A stretch of 64,000 bases of DNA from Membranipora membranacea (Eukaryota; Bryozoa; Gymnolaemata; Cheilostomatida; Membraniporidae): NCBI GenBank assembly GCA_914767715.1, contig OU612066.1:16929001-16993000 (forward strand). The letters are read 5' to 3'. The position numbers and the translations under genes were made by a program. Of the stretch, positions 14,801-26,424 are shown piece after piece. The notes below the pieces were generated by a model that was not told where the DNA came from, ran no database searches, and saw only the letters and a program-made list of their open reading frames with translations. Position 1 is the first letter of the stretch. Each line of letters starts with the position of its first letter.

Positions 14801-15225
14801 GTCTCTGAATGCTATGTTATTAACCCAGTAATGTCTATTTCTTCAGGAAATCCATGCCGGAACCGACAACAACAACCACCACTACTACTACAACATCAAC
14901 CACTACAACATCAACCACTACGACATCAACAACTACAGCACCAACAACAACAACTACAACACTATTACACGCCAGCCAGCCTTGGCGTTCTGCCCCTCAG
15001 CCTTGGGCCCCATATGATGCAGCGAGTAGATCTAATATCGCTCCTATAAGTGCTCCTGTTGGCGCCCCTTTTAGTGCCCCTATTATTAGTGGACCTTTCC
15101 CAGGAAGAGGTAGATATCAGAGGCCATTAACAGGACAGGATTTGAAAAGAATGATGCGACGTAATGCGCAGCTGGTTAGAGAAATGATGAGCGCTGCAAA
15201 TAATACAGAAAGTGAACAGTATTAG
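5825..15225 (+). CDS. Secreted 399-aa protein with laminin-N/discoidin-like stretch and Thr-rich linker
   Basis: Eight exons join in one frame: 5825-5945, 6840-6902, 9697-9827, 10315-10399, 12668-12807, 13509-13651, 14301-14438 and 14847-15225. They total 1200 nt, 399 residues plus TAG, and every junction has GT-AG and matching phase. The N-terminus is a signal peptide (MSLRIPFSVLWLVVSVLCTY). The middle has four cysteines (PDC, DCLNGFW, MNCDY, KECLN), followed by a stretch beginning DGDSSTVWARKITPG and VKIISISIQYE, which resembles the start of laminin N-terminal or discoidin-type beta-sandwich domains. The last exon encodes a run of about 25 Thr with Ser and Pro (likely O-glycosylated), then a Pro/Ala-rich and basic tail ending NTESEQY. 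No transmembrane segment is seen, so secretion is inferred. The domain call is tentative. Confidence 0.7.
9093..9410. mobile_element. TTAA-flanked MITE, 318 bp
   Basis: The ends are TTAA followed by AAGTGACAGTCCCACTAG on the left, and the inverse of TTAAAGGGTCAGTCCTATTAG on the right. TTAA on both sides is the target duplication typical of piggyBac-type transposition. No coding capacity is visible, so this is a non-autonomous element. An internal inverted repeat (GGATCATTGTG near 9234 and its complement near 9280) adds secondary structure. Confidence 0.7.
10894..11009. mobile_element. Inverted-repeat element of G-tract family D
   Basis: The left end reads CCTGGGGGTCTTTCAAATAC. The right end reads CTAATTGAAAGTCCTCCCAGG, its near complement. 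It is the same family as 23895-24134 and is internally deleted relative to it. It lies in an intron. Confidence 0.6.
11536..11720 (+). mobile_element. tRNA-headed SINE-like element
   Basis: The head (11536-11620) has an A-box-like TAGTTCAGTTGG and a B box GGGTTCAAATCCC, the pol III promoter parts of a tRNA. A D-stem GTTC/GAGC can be drawn. The acceptor strands (TAGGAGG and TGCCGTC) do not pair and the anticodon arm is distorted by an AACGC/GCGTT hairpin, so it is not a working tRNA. A tRNA-unrelated body follows to roughly 11720. The 3' limit is a guess. Confidence 0.55.
14487..14596. repeat. Hairpin repeat, diverged family B
   Basis: The left arm contains CTGCTGGTGGTGACATTTCATCATCAACCAC. 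The right arm contains the approximate complement of it (GATTGCCACTACCAGCA) and ends GGAGCTTGAACACT. The design and core match the family B elements near 58.4 and 60.6 kb. It lies in intron 7 of the secreted-protein gene. Confidence 0.5.
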
Positions 15226-16521
15226 GGGTAGCAGAAGCTAGAAATATAACTCAGTATTATTTGGATGTTTTGTCGTTCCTCACTCAGAGATCTTGTGTCG
15301 ATGCTTTTCTCGGTGCTATATTTTTCATAGTTCTATTCATACATTAGAATATTATCGATAATTTTATTATAAAGTAATCATATTATACAACCATGTAAGA
15401 CGGCAAGAAATATACTATTATGATTTAATATCATGTAACTGGCCCCGTTCGTTGGGAGAAGTGGCTTTCAACAGCGCAGATCAGAACGACAATTAACACT
15501 TGCTGGAATCCAACTGTTCCTTTATTAATCGTTGGATTTGAGTAAACTATGATGCTGAGTGTAAAAACTGTAAATAATGACAATAGGTGATAATAATGGA
15601 TAATATGTGTTATGCAGTTAATTGTGAGGTACATCAAATGATGAGTATAATAAGTATAAAAGGTTTGAACATCAAATGTGATAAAGGATTAATATCTGTC
15701 GGAGATGAAGACAAACCTCTGTAGTCTCTTGTATACGCTGTCAGTAGTATTCTCTGGTTTGATATGACAAACGGTAGATAAAATGACAGCTAACTGTGTC
15801 AAGTGGGCAGTGTTTAATTACTGAATTCTAGATGAGTAAGCCAGTGCTTTTATATGGTGGTTGTTGTTACTGTAACAGGATTATTGAATCATCAAAAGTA
15901 ATAGAAAAGGTAAAAATAGGGCTTGATAGTGTCACAATGTTTTGAAATTGATTCACGCCGGACAATGAGACCCAAAACAAGGCTAAGATAACCGGACACA
16001 CTGAGGCAGCCACCCCAATGAAATAGCTATGGTCACATAAAGGCCTGCAAATCACCCAGAGATGTGCGGACAGTAATGATTCAACATGTTTTGCAAGTGG
16101 GAATCAAAACACTAAAATAAAGCTGTTTCGCTGTTTTGTGGTAAATGTAAATAGAAGGTGAATAATCATGTAAGAAAACAGATACTTGTTTATATATAAA
16201 GATGTGAAATATACATAATATGTTGATATACTCTACACTACACCATAAAGATCGTATGTTGTTATATAATCTCCTTTGTTTTAGTTTCCAGTTGGCAACA
16301 TAATAATTATCCTACAGTATGATTATTCGAGTCATTAAACTCAGAGTTATCTCTTCATGACCAAAGGGAGGTAACTGCCACTATATGTTGGAACGATTAC
16401 CACTAAACCTGAGCCAGAGATTACTAGATTGAAAGTAATATGTATCATATTGCGTTGTAGAAATTGCCTCAAACTACTGAAGTATGAAAAAAGCAGTAGA
16501 CTACACGGATGAAATGTGGCC
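15226..16521. other. Intergenic, tail to tail
   Basis: This lies between the 3' ends of the secreted-protein gene (+) and the ankyrin-caspase gene (-), so it should contain both 3' UTRs. It is AT-rich with short incidental open frames only. I see no strong AATAAA close to either stop codon. Confidence 0.5.
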
Positions 16522-19500
16522 TTAGGCATCCTCCAATGCTTCTCTGAGCAGGCTTATTCCTGATACCAAGCTAGTTCTCTTTTCAGATCCTGGTTGGCTT
16601 GGTTGTGCCGGTAGAACAAGGTCTTTGGCCAGCGTGCTTCTCATTTCTGGATGTTGATTATGAGTTTTGGGGTCTTTGCTTTTCATTTCATTCACTGCCG
16701 TTGTGTGCATGCTGAACATGTCTGTTTTACCATCTGCTTTCCGTATTTGGTTTGCCAATGCACCCGTGTAAGCACCTCTTACAGCGTTTCCTCCACGAGT
16801 TGTAGCAAGCAGAAGTAGTGTGTGGGGCCGAGTTAAGATGATGTGCTTTTTATCAGCAGGATCGACTCTTGCAGCATCTACAGCCCCAGCTTGCATGCTG
16901 CCGGTTGCTACCATTTTAGCACTCTGGCAGGCTTGGATGACTATAATCTACCAAATAAATTCAATACTTCTTGTATATTTTGAATAATAGTAATTAGCAG
17001 GCAAATCCCATTGGGGGAGCTTATAAGGTCGATTGTTCCAGCCTCCAACACCCTCAGGTGTATACCTCTTCTGCATTAAAGAGTATCTTTACAATAACTT
17101 CCAAAATAAATGGTTGAAAGGATGGTTCAGAGTATTTATTACAGCGTTCAGGTCAAAGTCTGCACCACTCTGTTCAGATAACATGAATTTATCTTGCACA
17201 ACTTTACTTGTTTTTGGAGAGCACGTACTAACCATTGGAATATGAGCTGGTAGTTTGCTATGACTGAAATAATAAAGCAGATCATTGATTGCCACGTCAG
17301 AAGAGTTGTCTCCCCGCAATACTCCCATAGTTCCATGCGCCATGATACATGCAAACAACAAAGAGCAGTCGGCGTAAATTGTGTCCAAATTCTCACTAAT
17401 CCGGTCTCCCAACTCCCTAGATGCATCGGACCACTCATTGACTGTTGTTTGGAACCCACTGTCCTGCAGACTGCTGGCTAGTCGGTTTGCCTCATCTAAA
17501 GCGCCTTTTCGATTGTGTCTGTTATAAAGAATCATTCCATACTGTTTTACCTTCTTTTGGTGGTGAGGTATGAGGTACTTGGATGACAGATGAGGCGGAG
17601 AAAGCGCGTCAATGTGAGTCATATCAGGCCAGCCATTGTTTATGAGATTTTCCACATCTAGAAAAAGCAGTAATTAATTCATCTAAGCTCTGGTATTATA
17701 TTGAACTGATCAGCTAAGCTTCCATCAAAGACTGGAACATATCGGGTAACTGTTGATTATCACATTGGTGTATATACACAGCCAACGAGATACCTTGACA
17801 GGCTTGACTTGAGGTCATTTTTCGGGGTTTCTCAATCTACATTATCAACAAAGACTACAAACAATATTTAACAACTCTGCGCCATTCTGAGCAAGGAGTT
17901 GTCTACAACTCCTTGTTCTGAGCCCGTTCTGAGCAACATTGAATTTCAACAACAACCAGAACCTATTATTACTATTGTCCTTTTAAAAAGACATTGCAAG
18001 TTCTGGAGCAATAATGTAGAAATTCCATACCCTTATATCAAGGAGTTAACTCCTAACTCCTTGCTTATCATGCAGCCATAACAATACCATAGTTTCATCA
18101 TGGGCCCCTCGTTCTTACATGCCTTTACTTTGCCAATGTCTAGTATCAATGGTTTTGATACTGGACATTGGCAAAGTGGCATGCAAGTCCCTCGGCCCAT
18201 GAGTTCCATATATAATTTGGCTTGAAAGAAAATTTCACATTCAAATTCACATACTGATGGCTAAACAATCAGTGTTGACAATGCTATAAAGAAAGTGAGC
18301 TGTGTCAATTGTCCTGAATGGTAAACATACCCTTCTCTTCTTTTAAAATCTTACGGAACGTCTTCTCTGTATACATCTCCATCAGCATCGGGCAGCTAAA
18401 ACTGTTGCCTATTCTGTATAGAGTTTGTATCTTAGAGTGTAACCAGTTGGTATCTGCTGCGGTATCTTTGATCGTTGAGAGACAGAATTCAAGCGAACGT
18501 GTGTCAGAAAACTTAACAGCTTGCTCTAACATAGGGAAGCCAAACTCCTCTTTGCATAGTAGTTTTCTAATGTTATGTTCACCCACCTTGCTCAGAATAT
18601 CTAAGAGGATAGATGGAACTGTTACGAAACATAGCGGGGATAGCTGATTTTTATCCTGTATTTGCAGCAGTGTATATATCTGTCTCTTGTTAACTCTTGT
18701 CAGTGATTTGAGGACAACATCTACTGAACACTGGGCACTTCGTCGAGTTCTGCATGATTGGCAACTAGCTCCCATGAGTAAGTGACTTTCAAATGGACCA
18801 AAAGAATACTTTCTACAAACAGGGCATCCATCTTCTTTTGTTTTGGAGTTTCCAAATTGTTGAGGTTGGTTTCTGTCCATGTAGCATTTGAAACTTAAAT
18901 GCAAAATAGTATCACCTCCCCTGTTTTGAATTTTCAGAAGCTGACTGAGATATCCAGAACCAAGGCTCTCTAGGATCATACTCAAAGAAGATGTGAAGCA
19001 TCTGTTAGCCAACAAATGAACTGCAGTGTCCCCATTGCTGTTTGGTTTACTTATAACATGAAACCATCGCTGTTTGCTGATATCAGCTCTCATTGCTTGC
19101 ATCACCAAGGATAGTATATCCATCACCTCTATATTCTGATCGAAGGACCTATCAGCCAACATATGCAGGACAGAGTTTTCTTTGTTGTCCGATATCTTTT
19201 GTATAAGTTCAGGTGTCTTTGTCTTACTAAATAGTTTCAAAACACGGCTTATGAGTTCAGGATCTCTTGACTGAAAGGCTTTATGAAGAGGGGTGACCCC
19301 CTTAGAGTTGGTAATACAAAGGATATGCTCACAATGTTTTGCTAGATGTGGTGCTCTAATACAGTTTTCTGTGTTTTCATATATCTGACACAGCATTTCG
19401 AGAAGTATGCCTAAAGATACTTTGTTTGCTTTGTGGAATACGGTGTCCGTAGAACTGTCCTGCAAACAGAATAACTCTGCCCATAGCCTGTAATATTCTT

Positions 19501-21562
19501 CATCCTGGCCTCTTCCCTCATGTAGATGAAGTTGTGATAACACATAGGGAAGATGATTGGTGGTGGTGTTGAGGGAAACCATTTTGTGAAGTGTAGTTTG
19601 TTTCGATTTATCTTTTAGAGATAACACCTTTATCTTGTCTGTGTGTGTCAATCGCTTTAAGATGGTAGCTACAACTTTAAAAGCTCGAGCTTCCACAAGT
19701 AAATGTATAACTGGATCACTGTGCATATTTGGGCGACAAAGCAATTCCATCCAAACATCATAGGTATCAACTCTTATGGATTGATTCACATGAAGTAGAA
19801 TATTTGGTAATAGATCATGTGGGATCCTATGCAGAGTAGTGATCTTATCATCGTGGTCTTGGAACTGTAACATCTCTAGAATATCCAACGTTGCCATAGC
19901 ATCAAAAAGCAACCCAACAAAACCTGGAGAGCTGTTTACGAGAAGAAGCTTCTTTAGAACGGCGTCATCACTATCGTCGGTCATCAAAAGTAAGGATGCC
20001 CACCTTTTTCCATTTCCGCTCTGTTTGACAAGCTTTGCCGTAACAGAAAAAAATCTTGTCAACTCATCCAGGCTTGAGTGGTCCGCTGACAAGTGGAGGA
20101 TGCACTCACCATTTTGATTTCTTTGTTCCAGTAAGTCAAATAACCCACTGTAGTCGTCAAACCCGGCCTCGTAGATAACTTTTAGAACAAACAGAGCTAT
20201 GACCATTTGGTTTGGTGAATCAGCATTCATGATGTAACTATTGAGCTTATCCATCGATGCTTTTTTGTTTTCAAATTTTTCTCTGATGAGCTCAAAAAGA
20301 GCATTGTCCCATTTGTTATTCACAATGTATTGAAGGACAGACTCTTCAGCAAGGTAATGATGCAACCATAGATTCGTAACTCCGAAACACCTTTTCACAG
20401 AACTCGTAGATTCCAGAATTGAGAGGATGTCTTCCATGTCAAGAAAGTGAAGGGATTTTGATACTTCTTCCTCGCCGAAATTATCTATGACCAAATGCAT
20501 TGCTGTTTGGCCATCGGAGGTTCTGCATTTGAGTAGGTCTGTCCATTTCTTTTTACTCGTTTTTTGTTGTGAATTATTACTTGCGGAGCTGAAGAGAAAA
20601 GATATATGGGAGAGGAAATATTCTAGCAAATTTCCACTACCTGTTGCTACTGCTAGGTGAAAGATCGAACGGTTTTCTTTATCACATAAAGTCAACAGGG
20701 TTAAAATATCATCTGGGGCCAGAGATTGCATTACGTCTTCAATCCACATGAAGTCATTAACATGACATGCTAAGTGCGAAGGAGTTTTCCCGTGTTCATC
20801 TTGTGACGAGAGCACCATAAGCCATTGCTCAGAGCTTGCATTCTGGAGAACTGATAAGGCCAAACTGGTACTAATATCAAAAGCTAGAGCAAATGTCTCA
20901 TAACGACTTAGCCTTGCTCTGTGTTCTGCAGTGAAGTAACGAAAAAGGCCAGCAACTGTCTGTTCCTCAGGGCTCTTTAATTCAGCTCGTTTGACTGATA
21001 TGCTGTCTTGATCGAACACTGCTGATGTGGAGTCAACTAATCGTTGTGAACGCTCAGCATCCAGTTTTGAGATCACATCTAAACTCTTGACCAGTCGGTG
21101 ATGACCTCTCCTACAGGCTGTAAGAAGTGGTGTTTCTTCATTGCTATCTTTCATAGTGAAGAGTTTTACTTTTTCTTCTGATTTTAGAGTGTCCTTCACA
21201 CTGTTGATCATATCACAATGACCATTGTGACAGAGAATATGCAGAATTGTCCTATGTGGTTTTCGACGCGATTTTGCTGCTAGCAATTCAAGCCACTGAC
21301 TTGACTCTAAAATCTTGTGAACCGCTTTCAGGACATTCCGGTGGTTTCTCTCGGCTGCAGACTCAAGAAGAGTGGGCCCATTGTATAATGCTCTTGTATC
21401 TCTTATCAGTTCAAACAGTTCACTTGGTTCACAGCTTCCCATAACCTCAGTCCACTGCCTGATAGATGGTTCTTCTTCTTCTCTTGTGTCTGAGGCTAAG
21501 TACTCTCGAATGTAAGACGCTAATACTGCTTGATTTTCACGGTAATCCCACCAGGATGCCAT
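16522..21562 (-). CDS. Ankyrin-repeat caspase-like protein, copy 1 (1360 aa)
   Basis: Three exons: 21562-18331, 17657-17233 and 16947-16522 (4083 nt; phases 1 and 0 match at both junctions). Residues 1 to about 1077 form a long array of divergent ankyrin-type repeats; examples are DEHGKTPSHLACHVND, SDGQTAMHLVIDNF and NRGGDTILHLSF. A CX2C-X17-CX2C cluster sits at residues 913-937. Exons 2-3 encode a peptidase C14 (caspase) fold: large-subunit start YGMILYNRHNRKGALDEAN, catalytic His in IMAHGTMG (about residue 1185), catalytic Cys in IIVIQACQS (about residue 1226), and the small-subunit motif [13 protein letters not shown]. The His-Cys spacing of 41 residues fits caspases. The expected role is a cytosolic Asp-directed protease with an ankyrin sensor or scaffold arm; this is inference. 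A SINE fragment sits in intron 2. Confidence 0.8.
17009..17068 (+). mobile_element. SINE family E, 3' fragment
   Basis: The segment from TTGGGGGAGCTT to CCCTCAGGTGTATACCTC matches the 3' body of the fuller SINE at 37848-37978. The tRNA-like head is missing. It lies in intron 2 of ankyrin-caspase copy 1. Confidence 0.7.
17687..18330. other. Intron 1 of ankyrin-caspase copy 1
   Basis: This is the intron between the large repeat exon and the caspase large-subunit exon. It carries a family A hairpin (18099-18201). Nothing else recognisable. Confidence 0.6.
18099..18201. repeat. Hairpin repeat family A, 103 bp
   Basis: It starts CATGGGCCCCTCG and ends CTCGGCCCATG. The arms include ACTTTGCCAATGTCTAGTATCAA and its near complement. 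It is the same family as 63625-63754 but more diverged. Confidence 0.75.
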
Positions 21563-24500
21563 TTTGCCTGTAGCTTCTCTTCCCTACATATGAAAACAAG
21601 TGCTATCAACAACAATGTTTACTGTAAGATGAAGTTTTCAAGGTAAATCCTGTTGAATTGGTTTCAAAAAGGGGTTACTCCTTGGCTTCAATTGCATTCC
21701 TTATTATTGTAACACTGAATTTTGATTTGTTATGGTATTTTTTCCCTGCGTTGTATATGATGGGGCAATCCGAGTGCAGAGTTATTCTCCCCTCTGTTAC
21801 AGAGAGATAACTATGACAGAGATGGCAGAAGATTGTTTGATGCATCAGAGATAACATAAAAATATTGAATTATCCAATAGTTACAGTCGAATGGGGTTGA
21901 GCGCGGTGAGTATACTAAGGGGGTAGCTTGTTTTAGAAAAACTCATGATCACTACAACTGCATGTTACAATTATGCATGTAAGAAAACTATTTAGGCTGA
22001 GCCTTGCAGCGCAAATATACAATATTACAAGATTAATATGAATTACTAGAATGTTTAGAATGAATCAAAATTCTTTCTAGTCATGATTGCATTCTGGGTA
22101 ATGATGTATTATCTGGCTTTGTTTGTCTATCACATTTGAACGTCATTTTACATTGAATTCAATCTGACTGATTCCTGTCCCATTTCCAGGTATATTTCAA
22201 ATAATATAGTATTATTCAAATCATATAAAGTCATGGATACTTGTATACTGCCAAGCCCAGTGCCTCTTAATTTGTCAATTCCCTCCTTGTTAGCCATAGT
22301 AGTAGGCTTGTAGCTTAACCCCTAAGGAAACTTACCTTCGGCTCTTTGCTGCCCTCTTTCAATTGTGATTCGACAACACTAAATTATGTTTTCGCTGCCA
22401 ACTTTACAACACAAAGCTTCGCCGTTATCACCCAATACTGTTGAGTTGAGCCACTACTCTCTGATTCCGCTAATCCACATACCTATTATGTGCCTACATG
22501 GTTTAGAGCTTTTGAACTCGAAAAGAAAAAAAGTACAATGTGTTTATTGTCTTTGCTTATTGCTTTCGGTTAAAAAAGAAACAACAGTTGCTATGCACGT
22601 CATATTAAATTCGCTAAACAGCAGGGGGTTTCACCTGCATAGCCTGTGTTCAAATGAAAAATGACAGTTATACATGTAAGTTTAATATGTATCCCTGTCA
22701 ACGTTGTGGGTCTTGAACTCAGGTGGCTATTGAATTTTTTTAACTTTTATTGGCAGTCTATTTCATTCCAGTATTTGACTATGGTTATCACTTAATGTGC
22801 CCTTACTTTATTTCTATCACATAGCTGCAAGAAAATAATATCCCCATTATCAAAAGAAACAGCGAACTACGAGTACTAAATCAAATCAAAAGACAACATC
22901 ACAAATAACCTACATCAGGTCAAAAAGATCCAGTTGTTATGCTGTTTTTTACTGAAGTTCAGAACAAAATTGCATTTTTATACACATGTGAAGCAAAACA
23001 CAACATACCTTGATGCGAACGCATATACGTCTTCAAGAGCCTCTTATAACCATTGACCCAATGAAAAGTGTTTTCAGTCTGACAATTTCTTACTGTATAA
23101 ACTCGACCCAAAACTCACCTGAACTATTCAGATCCTTGTATCGCCCAACTAGGCTTTCAATCATGTTTGTCATCTATTTTGGTAAGTGATACTGATTTGA
23201 AACTGTTTGTTTTCACTGAATTGTGGTAAGCTTTTCATTTAATTCCTTTGGTGTGATAGGGAGGGAGTTATGTCCTCATAGCAAAGAAGAAGACAATCAC
23301 TACTTGTATTCTGTCAGTAGTAGGATGAATCATTTGCACAACATATCCAAAAGAGTAACAATAACTTACCAAATATTTAGCAATGTGCTCATACAACATC
23401 CTCTGTGAGGTACGCACATTGATTACTGATAAATATTACAGGAGAGACTTGTAATTGCACTTGTCTTGTCAAGAAGCCAAAAACAAAACTGTGTTAACAT
23501 TCCAGGCTCTCAATCAAGCCTGAAAAAAGTGACTCTCCTTTCTTCACATTACAAGAGTAAAGCTTGATTATTGACATTTATAGTTGTTAGAACATGTTTC
23601 TTGTTATAATGTGAAGTATCCTAATGTTAAACGGTACAGCCGTATCATTAGAGAGCTTTTTTTGCAAAGAAAGTCTTTGTTCCAAGTGTGTCCTAAAATT
23701 AGTAGCACTGATAGATGATACGGCAAAGAGCAGGTGGATGCATTAGACTATTGGCTGAATTCCCATCTTTCAAGCACAGATAAATTATTGTTGAACGTTT
23801 TAATGTGTTTGACTTAACCAGATTCCACAATTCACAAAAAAAATGATAACATTATCATTTTGCTTAAAAACTCACCCTGATATATTTACATACAGGGGGG
23901 TCTTTCAATTAGAAACAGCATAAATTGCAATCAGATCGCTCTGAGCGAGTGAGACCTGCTAGGGTGACACTCATAAATTGCTCACTCAATCATTGTAACT
24001 ATATACATTCGGAGCGAGGGATTTGGGAGCGATTTTGGCTAATTGAAAGACCAAGTGAATGATAATTTTGTGTGACGTGATAGTGATAATTCGCTTTAGT
24101 AGAGCTTCGCTAATTCTAATTGAAAGGACCCCCCAGATTAACTCCTTTTGTTTTTTATAAAATGTCGGAGAAGGAGGAGGAAGGATGAGAAGGAGGATTG
24201 AGCTATTCCAAAAGCTGAGGCAGTAGAAGAGAAGACAACTAACAGATTAGTGACATTGTCAAGTGTAATCATAATTATGGTTTGCAGTTCAGTTTAGTCA
24301 GATGAGGGAAAAAATGCATGTCAAAAGAAGAATACTGTATCCACATATTTGTGTTAGAAATCAGTGACTCCTAGATGCTCTTAGCTACATCCGAATGCGG
24401 TTTTTAACCATATCCACAAAAAAGAAACATTACTTGAACTGCATTATGAACAGAATTAACTGATAAGTCAATTCGCTTCATATGGCCAGTCTCATAAATT

Positions 24501-24768
24501 TAGATCCGCATATTAGACTTGCCCAGTAGGTTTCTTTGATGATCATTTTGCTTTTTGCCGTCACCATAGTGGCTTAAGAGAAATATCATATCTGTCTGTC
24601 TGCAGTTATCATTCAGTATATAATATATCAGGTACTTCTATTAGTATTTTAATATGTTTTATTTCTTTTTATTGCACTTCGCAGAGAATCAGTTGACTAT
24701 GTCATGATAAATGGGAAACATATCTGTTGAGCTACAGCAGTACTTCTTATATCAGAATCCTGTTAGTC
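21563..24768. other. Intergenic, AT-rich
   Basis: This begins with the presumed 5' UTR and promoter of ankyrin-caspase copy 1. No further gene is supported. A 240-bp inverted-repeat element lies at 23895-24134. Open frames at 22386-22664 and 23223-23408 lack domains and splice support. Confidence 0.5.
23895..24134. mobile_element. Inverted-repeat element (MITE-like) of G-tract family D, 240 bp
   Basis: The left terminus GGGGGGTCTTTCAATTAGAA is the near-exact complement of the right terminus TTCTAATTGAAAGGACCCCCC (one base different). The interior has no open frame of note. Shorter relatives lie at 10894-11009 and 26521-26594. Confidence 0.7.
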
Positions 24769-24902
24769 TCAATCTTCAGGCGCTGTGTTCAAAGCACGGT
24801 ACGCAAGCACGACTCGGCGCTCCTCTTTACAGGGCGCCAGGACGGAAAGAGAGGTCATTTGACTCAATCAACGAACTCGTCCGAAGAATCCTGATGGTCT
24901 AA
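24769..24902 (+). CDS. Isolated terminal-exon candidate, possible secreted peptide precursor
   Basis: A good acceptor (TCTCAATCTTCAG before GCGCTG, near 24779) precedes a GC-richer stretch that stands out from its AT-rich surroundings and is open to TAA at 24900-24902. In that frame it reads ALCSKHGTQARLGAPLYRAP, then GRKER, then a tail ending ELVRRILMV. GRKER resembles an amidation plus dibasic cleavage site of a neuropeptide precursor. A second frame is also open and contains DGKR. No signal-peptide exon was found upstream. The family is not recognised, and the exon may not be real. Confidence 0.3.
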
Positions 24903-26306
24903 ATCTTCCTGTGACTTGTATGCCAAAATTCAAAATTTTGTACTATTTATAGAGTTTAGCAGGAGCAACTTTCAGTGGGCAGAGCTCTCGCTATCACTTC
25001 ACACCTGACTCCTTATATTTTGAGAACATTTCATTTTTACCCTGCCAAAAACACTTGGCAAAAAATGTTGTAATTCCAATGTTGGTGAAGTGCACTTTTT
25101 TCTATTTTACTATAAACGCCTCATCCGACATTATGATTAATGCACCGGCAAAAATGTTAAGTAGTGATCCATTTGTTTGGCAAGTGTACCACAATGGCTG
25201 ACGATGAAATCAATTTTTTGAGCCGAGATAAGAATTATTTAGTTGAAATAGACAGGGGCGGATAATTGACTCTATTATTGTATCTACACTATACCCGACG
25301 ATGCTTTACAAAGTTTGATAATCTCAAAATATATGGAATATACATCTTTGTTCACCATAGTCCATATATTGCGTCAACTATATAGACAGTTTAGCCTACC
25401 TGTATTTATAGTTTTGCGATAGCCAGGTAGATTGATGATATTCATATAACGCTGTTGGCTAATCAAACCATAAGAAGGCAACATCTCAAGTTCTTGGTAA
25501 CGAAAAAGATTCAACCCAAAATCTAACTATTTCAATACAGCACTAGTATAGCGATTCTGAACAAGAGTGTCTAATTTATGCAACGGCTTCATAAATATGA
25601 AAATACACCCTTTTTGAATTCTATGTATGTCTCTAATTTGGAATGCTGCCCATCACCATAGCTCAAATTGAACATCAAAGCTCAATTTCAAGGAGAGATG
25701 GCAAAATTACCATGGAAATGAAATATTGCTACCTTAATAATTTAAAATTTTTACAAAACACTTCATTCCATTGCATATTTACTCCTGAACATTTACTGGC
25801 AACAGTGAGTTCCCAAAAATATTACAATGCGATCGTTGCATAGTTTACCCGATTCGCTATAATCGATTTGATCATACTGAGGGTTCCTGGAAAACTGCAC
25901 TGTGTGATACCTGTTTATACGCCCATTCGCCTTTCCATTCTCTCCCTATAGTGGTCAATAGACATCTGCTGAAAACTATTTTTAGCACATCAAAAACTAC
26001 CCCTATCATATTTATGCTACAGCAAACTATTGTTTCGTGCAGTATAACAAATCCCGACTGTTTATGCCCCCTTTATGCCTGACTAACTTCCAACCTGACA
26101 CTTTTATTCAAACCTTTCTCGCAATAGTCAACAACATTTATACTCAATAATATGGTCAAGGTAAATTAAACCCTTATGTGAATAATAACAAGCTGGGAAA
26201 GAATGTTTCTTCCTTGCCAAGAATATTAATCACTTTTTATTCTTGAATAATAACATCGAAATGAGCTTATAACATGGAAGTTTGGGTCTTGAGTGATTAT
26301 TTATTA
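24903..26306. other. Intergenic, no gene recognised
   Basis: AT-rich sequence with no supported gene. Its right edge should include the 3' UTR of the short form of the Shisa-like gene; an AATAAA on the minus strand lies at 26241-26236. Confidence 0.5.
26236..26241 (-). terminator. Polyadenylation signal of the Shisa-like gene (short form)
   Basis: A minus-strand AATAAA lies about 66 bases beyond the TAA that closes the short-tail last exon. The position is suitable for 3' end formation of that isoform. Confidence 0.45.
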
Positions 26307-26424
26307 TTATCTTAATATAGACTGTGTTCTAGGTCTTGGTTTAATGATGAGACAAAGAGATATAAGAATCAAAGTGCCAACTATGAAGCACAATGCTACT
26401 GCTACAACAGTTACCCGTCCTGAG
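26307..26424 (-). CDS. Alternative last exon, short cytoplasmic tail
   Basis: Acceptor TTGCAG is followed by SGRVTVVAVALCFIVGTLIL and a 12-15 residue basic tail ending QSILR, then TAA. It enters in phase 2, like the long-tail exon at 26777-26978. The two exons are clearly duplicates through the membrane helix and diverge in the tail. Confidence 0.7.

Noticed and set aside
14726-15049. Gln/His-rich open frame
   Set aside because: It is the shifted frame of the Thr-rich repeat in the last exon of the secreted-protein gene.
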